A stretch of DNA of 64,000 nt, taken from contig NC_037089.1 in NCBI RefSeq assembly GCF_002994745.2, positions 80,996,347 through 81,060,346 of the forward strand, in the 5' to 3' direction. The position numbers and the translations under genes are program-made. Shown here in pieces: positions 11,936 to 21,334 of the stretch. The notes below the pieces were generated by a model. That model was not told the DNA's origin. It ran no database searches and saw only the letters and a list, made by a program, of their open reading frames with translations. How positions within the stretch are numbered: position 1 is the stretch's first letter; the number at the start of each line of letters is the position of its first letter. The stretch is from Rosa chinensis (lineage: Eukaryota > Streptophyta > Magnoliopsida > Rosales > Rosaceae).

Positions 11936-12355
11936 TCGGTAGTATCATGGGAAATGGTGCAAGAGACTGCAGTGCGAGATGAACATGCTCATTGTCGCAA
12001 TGTGTGTGAACATCTGACTGTACCTATTTGCTTTTCAAGTCAATAAGTTCAAGAAGAAAAGGGAAACCAAGGCTTCTTGGTTCCAAGATGAAAGTTGATT
12101 TCCTTCAATGTCTTCCGGTCTTGTAAGATGGGTAGCTACAGATAATGGAGATTGTAACGCAAGTTGTGTCCATGGATGGTCGAGGGGACTACATTGGAGT
12201 TTTTCCTTGAGTGGGTGGAAATCCTTTACCTGTGATATAGAACTGAAAAAAATCAAAAGCTTGTTGCGAACAATTTCACCATGTTTTTGCTAGTGTTGAA
12301 TTTACCTGTATGTTACAGCTTGAAATCTCATCTGTATTATTTTTGGTCAAACACA
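11936..12355 (+). other. Probable 3' UTR of the ELM2/SANT gene
   Basis: AT-rich sequence follows the stop with no further reading frame. AATAAG near 12355-12360 coincides with the target site of the next element, so the transcript may end in or just before that element. Confidence 0.45.
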
Positions 12356-12364
12356 ATAAGAAAT

Positions 12365-13857
12365 GGGAAAAATGCACCAACAGTGTCTGGACACTGTGAG
12401 GTGTCAAAATGATATCTGAACTTACAAATTTATCAATGTGATATCTGGACTTATTTTTTCGTATCAAAATCGTACCTACGATCAAATTTCGTCACGGAAC
12501 CGTTAAATTTTGCACGTGAGTCAATTTTTAGGGTAAAATTGTCTTATTAAACATTTTTATTAAAAAAAAAAAACAGAAGAAATTTCTTATTTCTTCTCTC
12601 TGTCCTCTCACTCTCACCAACACCACCGCAACCAACACCAGACCACACCAGTCGTCGATCAGTTCAACTAACACCACCACCGCGCCCATCGAGCCCATTT
12701 CCTTTCTCGATCTCCGGCGAAACCCTTTTTCTTCCTCATTGTCTTCTTCTTCTTCACCCTCGTCCTCTTCAGCAATGGGCAACCTAACCCCCTGCATCCT
12801 CATTTTCCAGACATTCGTCGGCATTGTCAGCCTCCGACTTCACTCTCAATTCTCTAGCCTACAATTGCCTCTGATTGAACCCAAAATCATCGGCTTAGCT
12901 CAGAGGGACGACCAATTCAGTGATGGGGATTCACCCATTTACACACTCTCTTCGCCCAATGGGTTTTGGTCCAAGCATCGCTACGATGTCAGCTACAATC
13001 AGCTCCAGAAGGTACTCAAATTGATTAGAAATTATTGAATATATGCTTGCCCAATGGGTTTGAGATTTGTATAGATCACTTTTGTGTGCTGTGTTTCATT
13101 TGATGAGTTTTATGGGTGATTAGAGTTTGAATTGGATCTTATAATTTGATGGAGGGGTTGTTCAGTTTCTGTATGTGTGGTTGTTCATGTTGGGAATGAC
13201 ATAGGTGGTGTTGCATGTCTGGAATGATGGAGAGGTTGTTCATGTGGTTGTTGATGGTGTGGAGGTGGTGTTGCATGTCGGGAGTGATAGAGAGAATGGT
13301 GCGATTGGAGCTGTGATTTGAGAGTGGAGGGCTGTCTGGGTCTGAGTTTCTGATCAATGGTGTATACAAGGGGGTCGGAGGAGAGAACGAGAATGGTGGT
13401 GGCTAAGCCGTCGGTTGCGGCGGCCAGGGTGAACTTGGACGAGCAGTTCGACAGGCGGAGCAGGGTGAGGAGGTGCCTGCTGTGATTCACCTTGGCCGTA
13501 ATCGCTTAAGGCGGCGCCGATGTTCTTCAAGGCCATGACGTAGCCGGAATGACCCGCTACTGAGATGATTAGAATCTTGATGATCCAAATCAGGGGAAGA
13601 ATTCTGAAGAAGAAACCAAAAAAGAAGAAGAAGAAAGAAAAAAAAAAACTTTTGAGGGTAAATCGGTCTTTTTGTCTTCATTAAGTGACTCACGTGCGTG
13701 GCACGTGCAAAATTTAACTGTTCCATGACCGAATTTGGTCGTAGGTACGATGTTGATACTAAAAAATGAGTCCATGTATCACATTGATACCTTTGTAAGT
13801 TCAGATATCATTTTAACAGTCTTCACAATGTCCGGGACACTGTTGTGCATTTTTCCC
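12365..13857. mobile_element. Mutator-like element, 1493 bp, long TIRs, probable Pack-MULE
   Basis: Terminal inverted repeats of about 165 bp start GGGAAAAATGCAC at both ends and share ATGATATCTGAACTTACAAA and CGTACCTACGA. A perfect 9-bp target duplication ATAAGAAAT flanks it (12356-12364 and 13858-13866). Inside are two gene-like blocks in opposite orientation: a + frame at 12739-13038 (NLTPCILIFQTFVGIV) and a - frame ending upstream of 13536 (MALKNIGAALSDYGQGE). Both blocks recur, inverted, in the element at 42765-47340, which shows one family carrying the same cargo. No transposase is present. The parent cellular genes were not recognised. The element sits just past the 3' end of the ELM2/SANT gene. 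Confidence 0.88.
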
Positions 13858-13866
13858 ATAAGAAAT

Positions 13867-14720
13867 TACGATTCCTTATTAACTTTGTCTGATGTAAATG
13901 CATACCACTAGTCTGACAAATATTGGAACCGAATTGTCAAGATCTCACATGATTTTGTACTTGGACTACCAAGCCAATTTACCTGTCAAGTTAAACGATG
14001 CAACACCGTATCATGATGGCTCTGTCTAAGTATTGTTTTTGTACGAAACTGAGCCCAAATGATGACCTTCATTTTTCAATTAACAATGAAAAGGGGAAAG
14101 AAAGAGTGGCAAATTCATAAGCACCACAAAATTGTAACCCCTCCCCACTTCCCCAGCGATGGAGTCTTAAGCACGGAAGCACCAAGCAACAACATGAATG
14201 GATAAGTCTTCAAGTGTGGTTATGATGTTTCTTGTTTCTATGTGAGTCGTCTATTATGATTTCTTTCAAAAGCTAAATCTATCGACTTATTACAAGATAT
14301 TATAAATTTATAGATCGTTTCAAGTGTTTAACAATATAGAAGTCTGAGATTAAGAAAATCGCATATTATTTTATAGTCTCAAAAAAACTATTTTCACTTC
14401 ACTAGTCTTTTAACTTAACGAGTCGTAACCTAACGATTACTGTTTATCTTTTTAGCAACATAGAAGTGGAAGAAACCAACTATTGTGTGTGGACTCCTTA
14501 GTCATTGGGGTTGTATTTTTTTTTTTTCCTTTCTAAATTTGAAACTCAATGTCTTTGTTACTATTTTGCTCATTTTCCGTCAACTCATTTTTACTGTTTA
14601 TTAGAGAACGTTTATGTGCTTTTTGAAGAAATGCATAGCCAAACAAGCCCTTGCAATGGGTCGGTTTCAAATCTAGTACCTAACACCCAAAAATCCCCAA
14701 CTTTATTACAGAAATGCCAA
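13867..14720. other. Intergenic upstream region of the C2H2 gene
   Basis: AT-rich sequence with a poly-T run near 14516-14528. No repeat boundary or reading frame was recognised. It presumably contains the C2H2 promoter. Confidence 0.5.
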
Positions 14721-14728
14721 AACCAGAG

Positions 14729-14736
14729 TATAAAAT
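14729..14736 (+). promoter_or_regulatory. Probable TATA box of the C2H2 gene
   Basis: TATAAAAT is followed about 30 nt later by a CT/GA-rich leader typical of plant 5' UTRs, implying a start near 14760 and a leader of about 470 nt with two upstream AUGs. Confidence 0.6.
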
Positions 14737-14802
14737 CTTCATGGACACGAGAAAGTGGGACAAGAGTCTGAGCCTCTCTCTGAGATCATAACCTTGCTTT
14801 TC

Positions 14803-14847
14803 ATGCAAGGATTTCTTCGCCCCTCTCTCCTTCCAAATCCGTCATAG
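14803..14847 (+). promoter_or_regulatory. Upstream ORF 1 in the C2H2 leader (14 codons)
   Basis: An ATG at 14803 in the inferred leader opens a 14-residue frame closed by TAG at 14845-14847. It ends well before the main start, so reinitiation would be needed to reach it. Function is inferred only from position. Confidence 0.35.
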
Positions 14848-15155
14848 CTTTTGGAGAGAGAGAGACAGAGAGTCTTAGTGTGAGGAAGTGTCACTCACTC
14901 TCTCCCTTCCTTCTTCTCTGCTCCCAAACACTGCTTAGAGGCTTTCACAGGCTCCAAAACCCAAGAAATTCAAAGTACCCAAGAGAGTCACAGAGAAAAA
15001 GATCAGTTCTTTGGGACCCAGTTCTTCTTCTTCTCCAAAACCACTGTGAACCCAGAAGTGGATTCTTCTCCAATCACTCAGAAATCAAAGACTCTGATCT
15101 GGGTTTTTCTCCATCCTCTGTTTCTTGAGCTTCCTCTGTTTTTTTTTTTTTTTCA

Positions 15156-15161
15156 ATGTGA
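15156..15161 (+). promoter_or_regulatory. Minimal start-stop upstream ORF (ATGTGA)
   Basis: An AUG followed at once by a UGA stop lies 73 nt before the main start codon, just after a poly-T run. Start-stop elements can stall ribosomes in plant leaders (NIP5;1 is the known example with AUGUAA); a similar role here is a guess. Confidence 0.35.
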
Positions 15162-15228
15162 TACAGAGAAAAAACCCAATTTCAAATTTTGGGGTTTCTG
15201 TTTGGGTTTTGGGATCTGGGTTTTTCTA

Positions 15229-16827
15229 ATGGAGGAGCTGAGAGGTGCAGGGCATGTGTGCAAGCTCTGTGGTCAGAGTTGCGTGAGCGGCAAGGTCTTG
15301 GGAGGTCACATGAGGTCTCACGCGTTCAAGAATCCGATCAAGTCAAGTAGAAAGCACAAGAAAGCCAACATGGGTTTTCAAGATGACGGCGATGGCAATG
15401 TGGGTTATGGCCTGAGATTAAACCCCAAAAGGTCCTGGAAATTTTCAGGCAAAGAAGAGGAAGAAGAGATTGTGTGCAAGGTTTGTGGTAAAGCGTTTGA
15501 GAGAAAGAACGCTCTGTTTGGTCACATGAAGCATCACTCGGTGAAGCAGAGGAATGAGGCTCAGTGGTGCAGAGATTGCGGTAAAGGGTTTGAGTCTTTG
15601 AAAGCTTTGAGTGTTCATAGGAGAGTTCATGCAAAAAGATTGAAGGGTTTTGATGAAAAAGAGAGGGGTTTAACCCAGAAGCTTTGCATTGAGAGTTTGG
15701 GGTTGGTGAGGAAGAAAAGATCTGCAAGATTCAGGTACAGGATTGCTTCTCCTAGTTCTTCATTTCCTGGTTTGAATTTGAGTGAATGTAAATTTGGTAA
15801 TGGGTGTGGAGTAGATGTAGAAGAAGCTGCTTTTTGCTTGATGATGATCTCTAGGGGTTTAGGGAATTGGGGTCAGATTAGTTCAGTGGCTGAGTCCTCA
15901 AATAACAACTCGTTTTCTGTTGAGGTTGAGTCACCGAGTCAAAGGAAGCGAGTTAGGGACAATGAGGGTGGGGTTTTTGCTTGTGATGATGATTCTGGAT
16001 CTTTACAGATCAAAAGGGCCAAGGTGGAGGTGTCAGCTGATTGTGTTTTGGATTGTGAGAATGACTCTACTGTGAAGGAAGTGTCTGAGTTTGGTGAAAT
16101 TGATTCTGAGTTTGTAGGTGATGAGATGCCTAAATCTGGGTTTGTGTTATATGGTATTGAAGAATTGGATGTGGAAACTAGTGAGGAGGAAGTAGAAGTG
16201 GGTTTGGGATCCATGAAGTTTGGTTTGAGTAAGAAGGCTGTGCTTAAGGCTTGTGATTCTGTGAACAAAGGGTTGTATGCTACTGAATCCGAAACCTTTG
16301 CTGATTCTAAGAAGAAAAGAGAACACAAGTGCAGGACATGCAGAAGGGTTTTCGGCACCCATCAGGCACTTGGAGGCCACCAGAGAGTTCATAAGAGAAG
16401 TTACAAAAGCTTAGTGCTGAAGAATGAGGATGGTGAAGATAGAACTCAGATTGGCACACTTTGTGAGACTGAGGATAATTGCAATCCTGCCAAGCTTAAA
16501 AGTAGTGATAACTCAGTGGAGCAGGAGATGGAAACTGTGACTGTGGGAGGTTCTGAGAGGAAGGGTCACGTGTGTGGTATCTGCTTGAAGGTTTTTGCAT
16601 CAGGCCAAGCTTTGGGTGGTCACAAGAGGTCTCATTATGTCAAAGACTCGGAGATAGCCACAGATAAGACCAGAGTAATGAAGCAACAGATTTCTGATAT
16701 CTGTGATGCATTTGAAGTCAGTCACCAATTGAAACTTCAGGAGGAGAATGATGGTGTTGAATTCAAGCCATGGTGGGCTGGAACTGAACAAAAGCATGAG
16801 CTGCTGGTGGGTTTGATCCCCAACTAA
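15229..16827 (+). CDS. C2H2 zinc-finger transcription factor with five QALGGH-type fingers (ZAT-like)
   Basis: Intronless 532-aa nuclear protein of the plant C2H2 (ZAT-like) class; members are DNA-binding regulators, often repressors in stress or development. Five fingers are visible: residues about 11-31 (SGKVLGGHMRSH), 83-103 (KNALFGHMKHH), 114-134 (LKALSVHRRVH), 368-388 (THQALGGHQRVH) and 449-469 (SGQALGGHKRSH). The canonical QALGGH core is exact in fingers 4 and 5 and altered in 1-3. Basic patches (SSRKHKKA, VRKKRSARFRYR) could be nuclear signals. An LxLxL-like LNLSE follows PSSSFPG, but no clear C-terminal EAR motif is present. The start at 15229 is the first ATG in frame; upstream frame continuity runs only through poly-T and no earlier in-frame ATG. 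Fingers 3 and 4 are separated by about 230 acidic, Ser-rich residues. Confidence 0.9.
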   Translation: MEELRGAGHVCKLCGQSCVSGKVLGGHMRSHAFKNPIKSSRKHKKANMGFQDDGDGNVGYGLRLNPKRSWKFSGKEEEEEIVCKVCGKAFERKNALFGHMKHHSVKQRNEAQWCRDCGKGFESLKALSVHRRVHAKRLKGFDEKERGLTQKLCIESLGLVRKKRSARFRYRIASPSSSFPGLNLSECKFGNGCGVDVEEAAFCLMMISRGLGNWGQISSVAESSNNNSFSVEVESPSQRKRVRDNEGGVFACDDDSGSLQIKRAKVEVSADCVLDCENDSTVKEVSEFGEIDSEFVGDEMPKSGFVLYGIEELDVETSEEEVEVGLGSMKFGLSKKAVLKACDSVNKGLYATESETFADSKKKREHKCRTCRRVFGTHQALGGHQRVHKRSYKSLVLKNEDGEDRTQIGTLCETEDNCNPAKLKSSDNSVEQEMETVTVGGSERKGHVCGICLKVFASGQALGGHKRSHYVKDSEIATDKTRVMKQQISDICDAFEVSHQLKLQEENDGVEFKPWWAGTEQKHELLVGLIPN

Positions 16828-18105
16828 GAAGTGACTCCATGAATGAAGTTTTTAGTGGTATTTGCTAGTACATAACTGGAGGTAAAAGCTTCTCTCCCTG
16901 CTGCTTAAGCTTTAAGTGGCAATCCAATTTTGTCCTACTTTCTGGATTTGCCTTTTGATATGAAGAAATTCATATACCTGCAAATTTGTAGATTACTGAT
17001 TCATTTGTGGAGCTTAAGTCCTGTATGGTGACTATTTTGTAATTTTGATGAACTATAGTTCACTCCAAAACTATCAATACATAAGCAGAAACATTACATT
17101 CTTTTCCACTCTTTTGCTTTCAAGTTGGAAAAGTCTGAATAGAACACACCTAATTTTGGGACCCTTTTTCTACAATTTGCTGGACCAAACAATCACACTA
17201 CAACTTCCTCTTGTTTAGCATGTAGTATAAAAACACATACTTGATGTATACTTCTTTCCATGTGTATTGTATCAATCTTCTTTTGCAAGTAACCTCAGAG
17301 CAAGCAATCTCTTTAGTACTAGACTGATACACCATATAGTAGACTCCTTGCAAACTTCAGGGCTGTTCCTTTAATTGAGAGCAAAGTGATAGGGATGAGC
17401 TGTTTGTTGAGGTTCATTAGGTGGTTCAGTTGGGCATATACGTAGATTTAATATACAAAATGTTTTGTGCCGCAGTAGTGAAGATCATGTGAATATAGAT
17501 GGGATCACTTGGATGTAAATCTGTGCTAACTGGCCATGTGCATGTCTGCCGTATAACATTTTAGGACGTGCTACAAATTAAGTCTGGCCTCTCTGGCTTT
17601 TTAATGGCCACACCTCATTTGATAGCTATTTACAAAAACCAATGATTAAAAAGCAAAAATCTAACTGTATACTTACAGCTCTGGTTAATTTCATCTTACT
17701 CGAACCATTTTGGTTTGGCCAAGTAATTATAAATTTTGCATCACAATACGTATGATAGTAGACAAGAAACAATTTATTCTTAGGTATCGAGAATGTTGAG
17801 TTTTGCATCACAATAGGTATGATGGTAGACGTTTGTCGTTACTAGTTGGTTTTGGGTTGAATTCTATAAGTACAACATTCCCAAATGCATATTACTTCAT
17901 CATATGATCATATTCATTCCATTGGTGAGGATTATCCACTCTTTTGCCCTTTTCTCTTCATGATGTTAGAAATTAGAAGTTCACAAAACTCAAACTAAAG
18001 TCACATTACAGTCCATTATAAATTGGCTTCAGACCTTATAGTTCCATAAATCAAACTTACATTCCAAGAATCATTTTCAAATGGGTTTGAATTGAGTCAA
18101 TCTTT
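16828..18105. other. 3' UTR of the C2H2 gene and intergenic DNA
   Basis: AT-rich with no gene recognised. A short diverged direct repeat (TTTTGCATCACAATA then GGTATGATGGTAGAC) occurs near 17735 and 17801. The region from about 18085 is the 3' flank of the receptor kinase pseudogene. Confidence 0.5.
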
Positions 18106-18127
18106 GTGTCTCTTGCCAACGCTAACG

Positions 18128-20347
18128 CTAGCCTGTTTCAGATGGTTGACATGTGGTCACAGATTTCTCCGCAGATCTTGCAGGCGAAAACAAGCAAGGC
18201 TTTGGTGGAATCGGAAAGGAATGAAGGGGACCTTCTAACATCTCTACCACTTTGCTCATTGATGGCCGATCAGATGGACTGGTCTGAATACACCACAGAC
18301 TTATCAATATCAACTTTCTTGCTCTTTTGTTTTCCTCCTCTGATATATCCCCCAAAATACTATTATCCTTCTCTAGCTCTAGATCCTTGTAAATGTAATG
18401 TGGAAACATTTCACTTGTATGGGATACTCCGGAATTCAAATTCTTTCTTGCTCCAACCATTTCAAGAACCAACATCCCGTAGCTTTTGACATCAGATTTG
18501 TGAGATACTGCTCCAAAATTACGACTAAATACTTCTGGTGCAATATATCCTGCAGTTCCTCTCATTCCCATCATCGATACAATACTATCCTTCGTTTTTC
18601 ATAGCTTGGCAAGGCCGAAATCAGATACTTTTGGACAAAAATCTTTGTCCAAAAGAATGTTCTGCGGCTTTATGTCAAAATGCAAAATTCTTGTGTTACA
18701 ACCACGGTGCAAGTACTCTAGACCCCGAGCAATGCCAACTGCAATTTCAGATAATGTTTTCCATTCCAAGCGGCAATTTGCATTAACAGATCCTTGTTTG
18801 TGTATGAAGTTATCCAGAGATCCATTAGGCATGTATTCATAAATTAGAGCTCTTTTATCTCTTTCATAACAAAAGCCCAAAAGAGTGACTATATTGACAT
18901 GGGAAGTTCTACCAATGCTGGCAACTTCATTTATAAATTCTTCTCCGTTACCCTTGGATGCGCGTAGCATCTTCACTGCCACAACAAGGCCATCAGGTAG
19001 CACTCCTTTGTATACAGTGCCATATCCTCCTTTCCCTATTTCATCTCGGAATGCGTTTGTCATTTTCTTCACCTTTGAATAACTATACCGCTGAGGGGTA
19101 AGCGATCCATTGTTCCTTATGAATTCCTCGATATCAAACTCATTCCTTGAAAATTTATTGCAGAAGATCATTCTTTTCCTTGATAAGCATGTAAGACAGA
19201 AAACAACTACCACTGTCCCAGCAACACCAGCTGAAATGCCTATATTTAAATTTTTAGTTTAAGTCATATACACCTTTACAAAGTTGATGAAAAGAAGAAA
19301 GAAATGTTCAAAGAAACTTGTAGGTGTTACCTGTGACAAAACCAGGTGATGGTGAACTTGTACCTGCAATCACGAAGGTTTAACCATAAGAATCATGCAT
19401 GTTCGTATATCTAGCTATCCTGATCACGAACTTTATAGTTACTCTACATAAAGTCCTTCAAGTCCAGTTGTGTTCAGCGATAATGTGACAATACTCTAAT
19501 TTGTTTAATTAGTATAAATCCCTGGAAAAAAAAATTTCTGAATAAAAAATCTCTATACCTGTTTTACGACTTCCACATGTGGTTGCAGCATAGGGCTGAT
19601 CTTGGCAAAAGCACATAAAGTCACCATCAGTAGTGTTCATCCCACACTTTCCTCCTGATGCCTCACAATTGTTGCATGCACTATTATCAATCTTCAATCC
19701 CAGTACGAAACCCCCATCGATGGCTTCTTGGATCGTCGTTTGATTGTTATCAAGAGCCAAAACAGCCGTTTCGGAACCGGAACCAGAACCTCATTTTCGC
19801 ATGCCCCAGTAGAAACTGGTCTAAACGGGAGTCCACTAGTTTGTGATTGTGTGAGATAGGAGACAGTGACACTACTGTTGCAAACAAGGGAAACATTTAA
19901 CCCTGTAGGATTTGAAGTAGTATTACATCCGTAGTAAAAAGACATGTTCTGAAGCCCAGAACCATAATTGAACAGAGAAAAGTCGATGCTGGTGTTAACA
20001 TAAGAAATGGGGCAGATAGTTTTCCAATAATCGTTCCTAGCAACTTTAACAGCCCGATCTGTACTACTAGAGTTCGTCTCAAGAATTCTGAAGTTGATAT
20101 TTCTCATGTTGATCACTGGGACATTGTCTTGGCATTCGATTTCGAACCCGGGCTGGCCACAATAGTTAGGTCGATTCACTCCCCAAAAGGGGTACGAGAT
20201 GTTAGGGATGTTGCCACAGTTGATGGCCTGGTTGCAGAAGGCATATTGAGGATCATCGGCACACAGAGTGAATGGAAGATTGATTGAGAAAAAGGAAGTG
20301 ATCACGAGGAAAGGAATCAAAGATTGAAGCACAAGGGAGTTCATCAT
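18128..20347 (-). pseudogene. LRK10-like receptor kinase pseudogene (copy 1)
   Basis: Family members are plasma-membrane receptor-like kinases with a cysteine-rich, wall-associated ectodomain. Exons: 19559-20347 (signal peptide; GUB_WAK-like CGNIPNISYPFWG; C-terminal CEASGGKCG), linker 19331-19363 (33 nt, GTSSPSPGFVT) and 18128-19239 (membrane segment near [14 protein letters not shown], then kinase). The kinase has [23 protein letters not shown] (non-RD), SDFGLAK and APE. Two lesions are visible against copy 2: a 1-nt deletion near 19773 (CCGAAA for CCGGAAA) shifts the ectodomain frame, and a TGA at 18599-18601 replaces the Cys after DFGLAKL. SDVKSYG also replaces SDVYSYG. The lesions truncate the protein unless they are assembly errors. 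Copy 2 lies 8 kb away in the same orientation, a tandem duplication now separated by a copia element. Confidence 0.88.
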
Positions 20348-20378
20348 GATTGTAATGAAAAGGGGAAAGAGTTGACAT

Positions 20379-20385
20379 GTTTATA
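20379..20385 (-). promoter_or_regulatory. Possible TATA box of receptor kinase copy 1
   Basis: On the minus strand TATAAAC lies 32 nt upstream of the double start ATGATG (20347). The weak sequence and short distance make this tentative. Confidence 0.35.
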
Positions 20386-20801
20386 GAATTCTAGCTTTGT
20401 TTAATTACAATTTCAGCTAGGTGTTTGAATAATTCAATGGACGAGGAAGAAAAGGAAACCAATGCATGCCATTCAGCTAGACTAGTCTAGTCTGCATCTC
20501 ATGTTCTTCCAGAAGCTAGAGAAAGTTCTTGAATAAATTGGATGAATTGCATGCAATTTCTATGCCTATTTGCATTTCACATGAGTTTTGTAAAGAGTTT
20601 TCTAGCCAGACTGCGTGGCTTGAACAGATGATTTATTTAGGTAATAACTTTTTCAAAAGAGCTTGGGTTTCTGAACTATCAATGCACTGACATTTTCTTG
20701 AAAAAAGAAAGTTCTACATCATGTATGAGAGAAATAAGATAATTAAACATATCAATAAAACAAACAATTGAAGTCTGAATGTTCCCAAGCAAAACAATTC
20801 C
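20386..20801. other. Upstream region of receptor kinase copy 1
   Basis: AT-rich sequence without a gene. The intact copia element has inserted at its far end, about 460 nt from the copy 1 start codon. Confidence 0.5.
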
Positions 20802-20806
20802 TACGT

Positions 20807-21156
20807 TGTTTGAGGACAAGTATGAAATGATAAACAGAGAGAGAGAGTAATGTTTCTGTGAGAATAGAGATTCAAGTGTGTTTATTCATCTCACACAAAG
20901 AGGTATTTATAGGAAAATATTACAAGTGTGAAAGCTCAAAGAGTAACTCAATTTGATAACCTCTACATTCACAGCTGCAGCCTTCTATGGTGGCTGTGAT
21001 GATGATAAAATGCCATGCTTGTTGCCCTTTGGCATAAAGCTTGTCACACAAGTCACAATACCTACATTATACACTCAAGTACCTATTTGTATACATGATA
21101 TAGACATTTATACTATGACTCATGTTTTGTACATGTGAATCATATATACTACAACA
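20807..21156 (-). repeat. 3' LTR of the intact copia element
   Basis: 350 bp, starting TGTTTGAGG and ending CTACAACA in + orientation. It appears identical to 27528-27877. A GA microrepeat lies near 20836-20848. The polypurine tract is immediately internal (21157-21165 on +). Confidence 0.95.
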
Positions 21157-21189
21157 CTCCCCCTTGGATATTTCATGTCAAATAGTATT

Positions 21190-21295
21190 GTTTAGGTCGT
21201 GCGCTTCGAAATTGCCTCGTTAAAAACCTTGCCAAGTAATAAAACCCTGTGGGAAAAAACAACCTTGGTCGAAGGAGAAAAAGAGCACAACGCGC
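21190..21295 (-). other. Conserved copia 3' noncoding motif
   Basis: Between the pol stop and the polypurine tract the minus strand reads CACAGGGTTTTATTACTTGG then CAAGGTTTTTAACGAGGCAA. The same block recurs in the two decayed elements of the window, up to three times in tandem, although their coding regions have decayed. Role unknown; an RNA structure or regulatory element is possible. Confidence 0.6.
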
Positions 21296-21334
21296 GTTTG
21301 AGTGTGGAGTATGTAACTGGATACTCCCCCTGAT

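Noticed and set aside
15046..15228. N-terminal extension of the zinc-finger protein
   Set aside because: The extension begins at a GTG, not an ATG, and runs through a poly-T tract; the family-like start is MEELRG at 15229.
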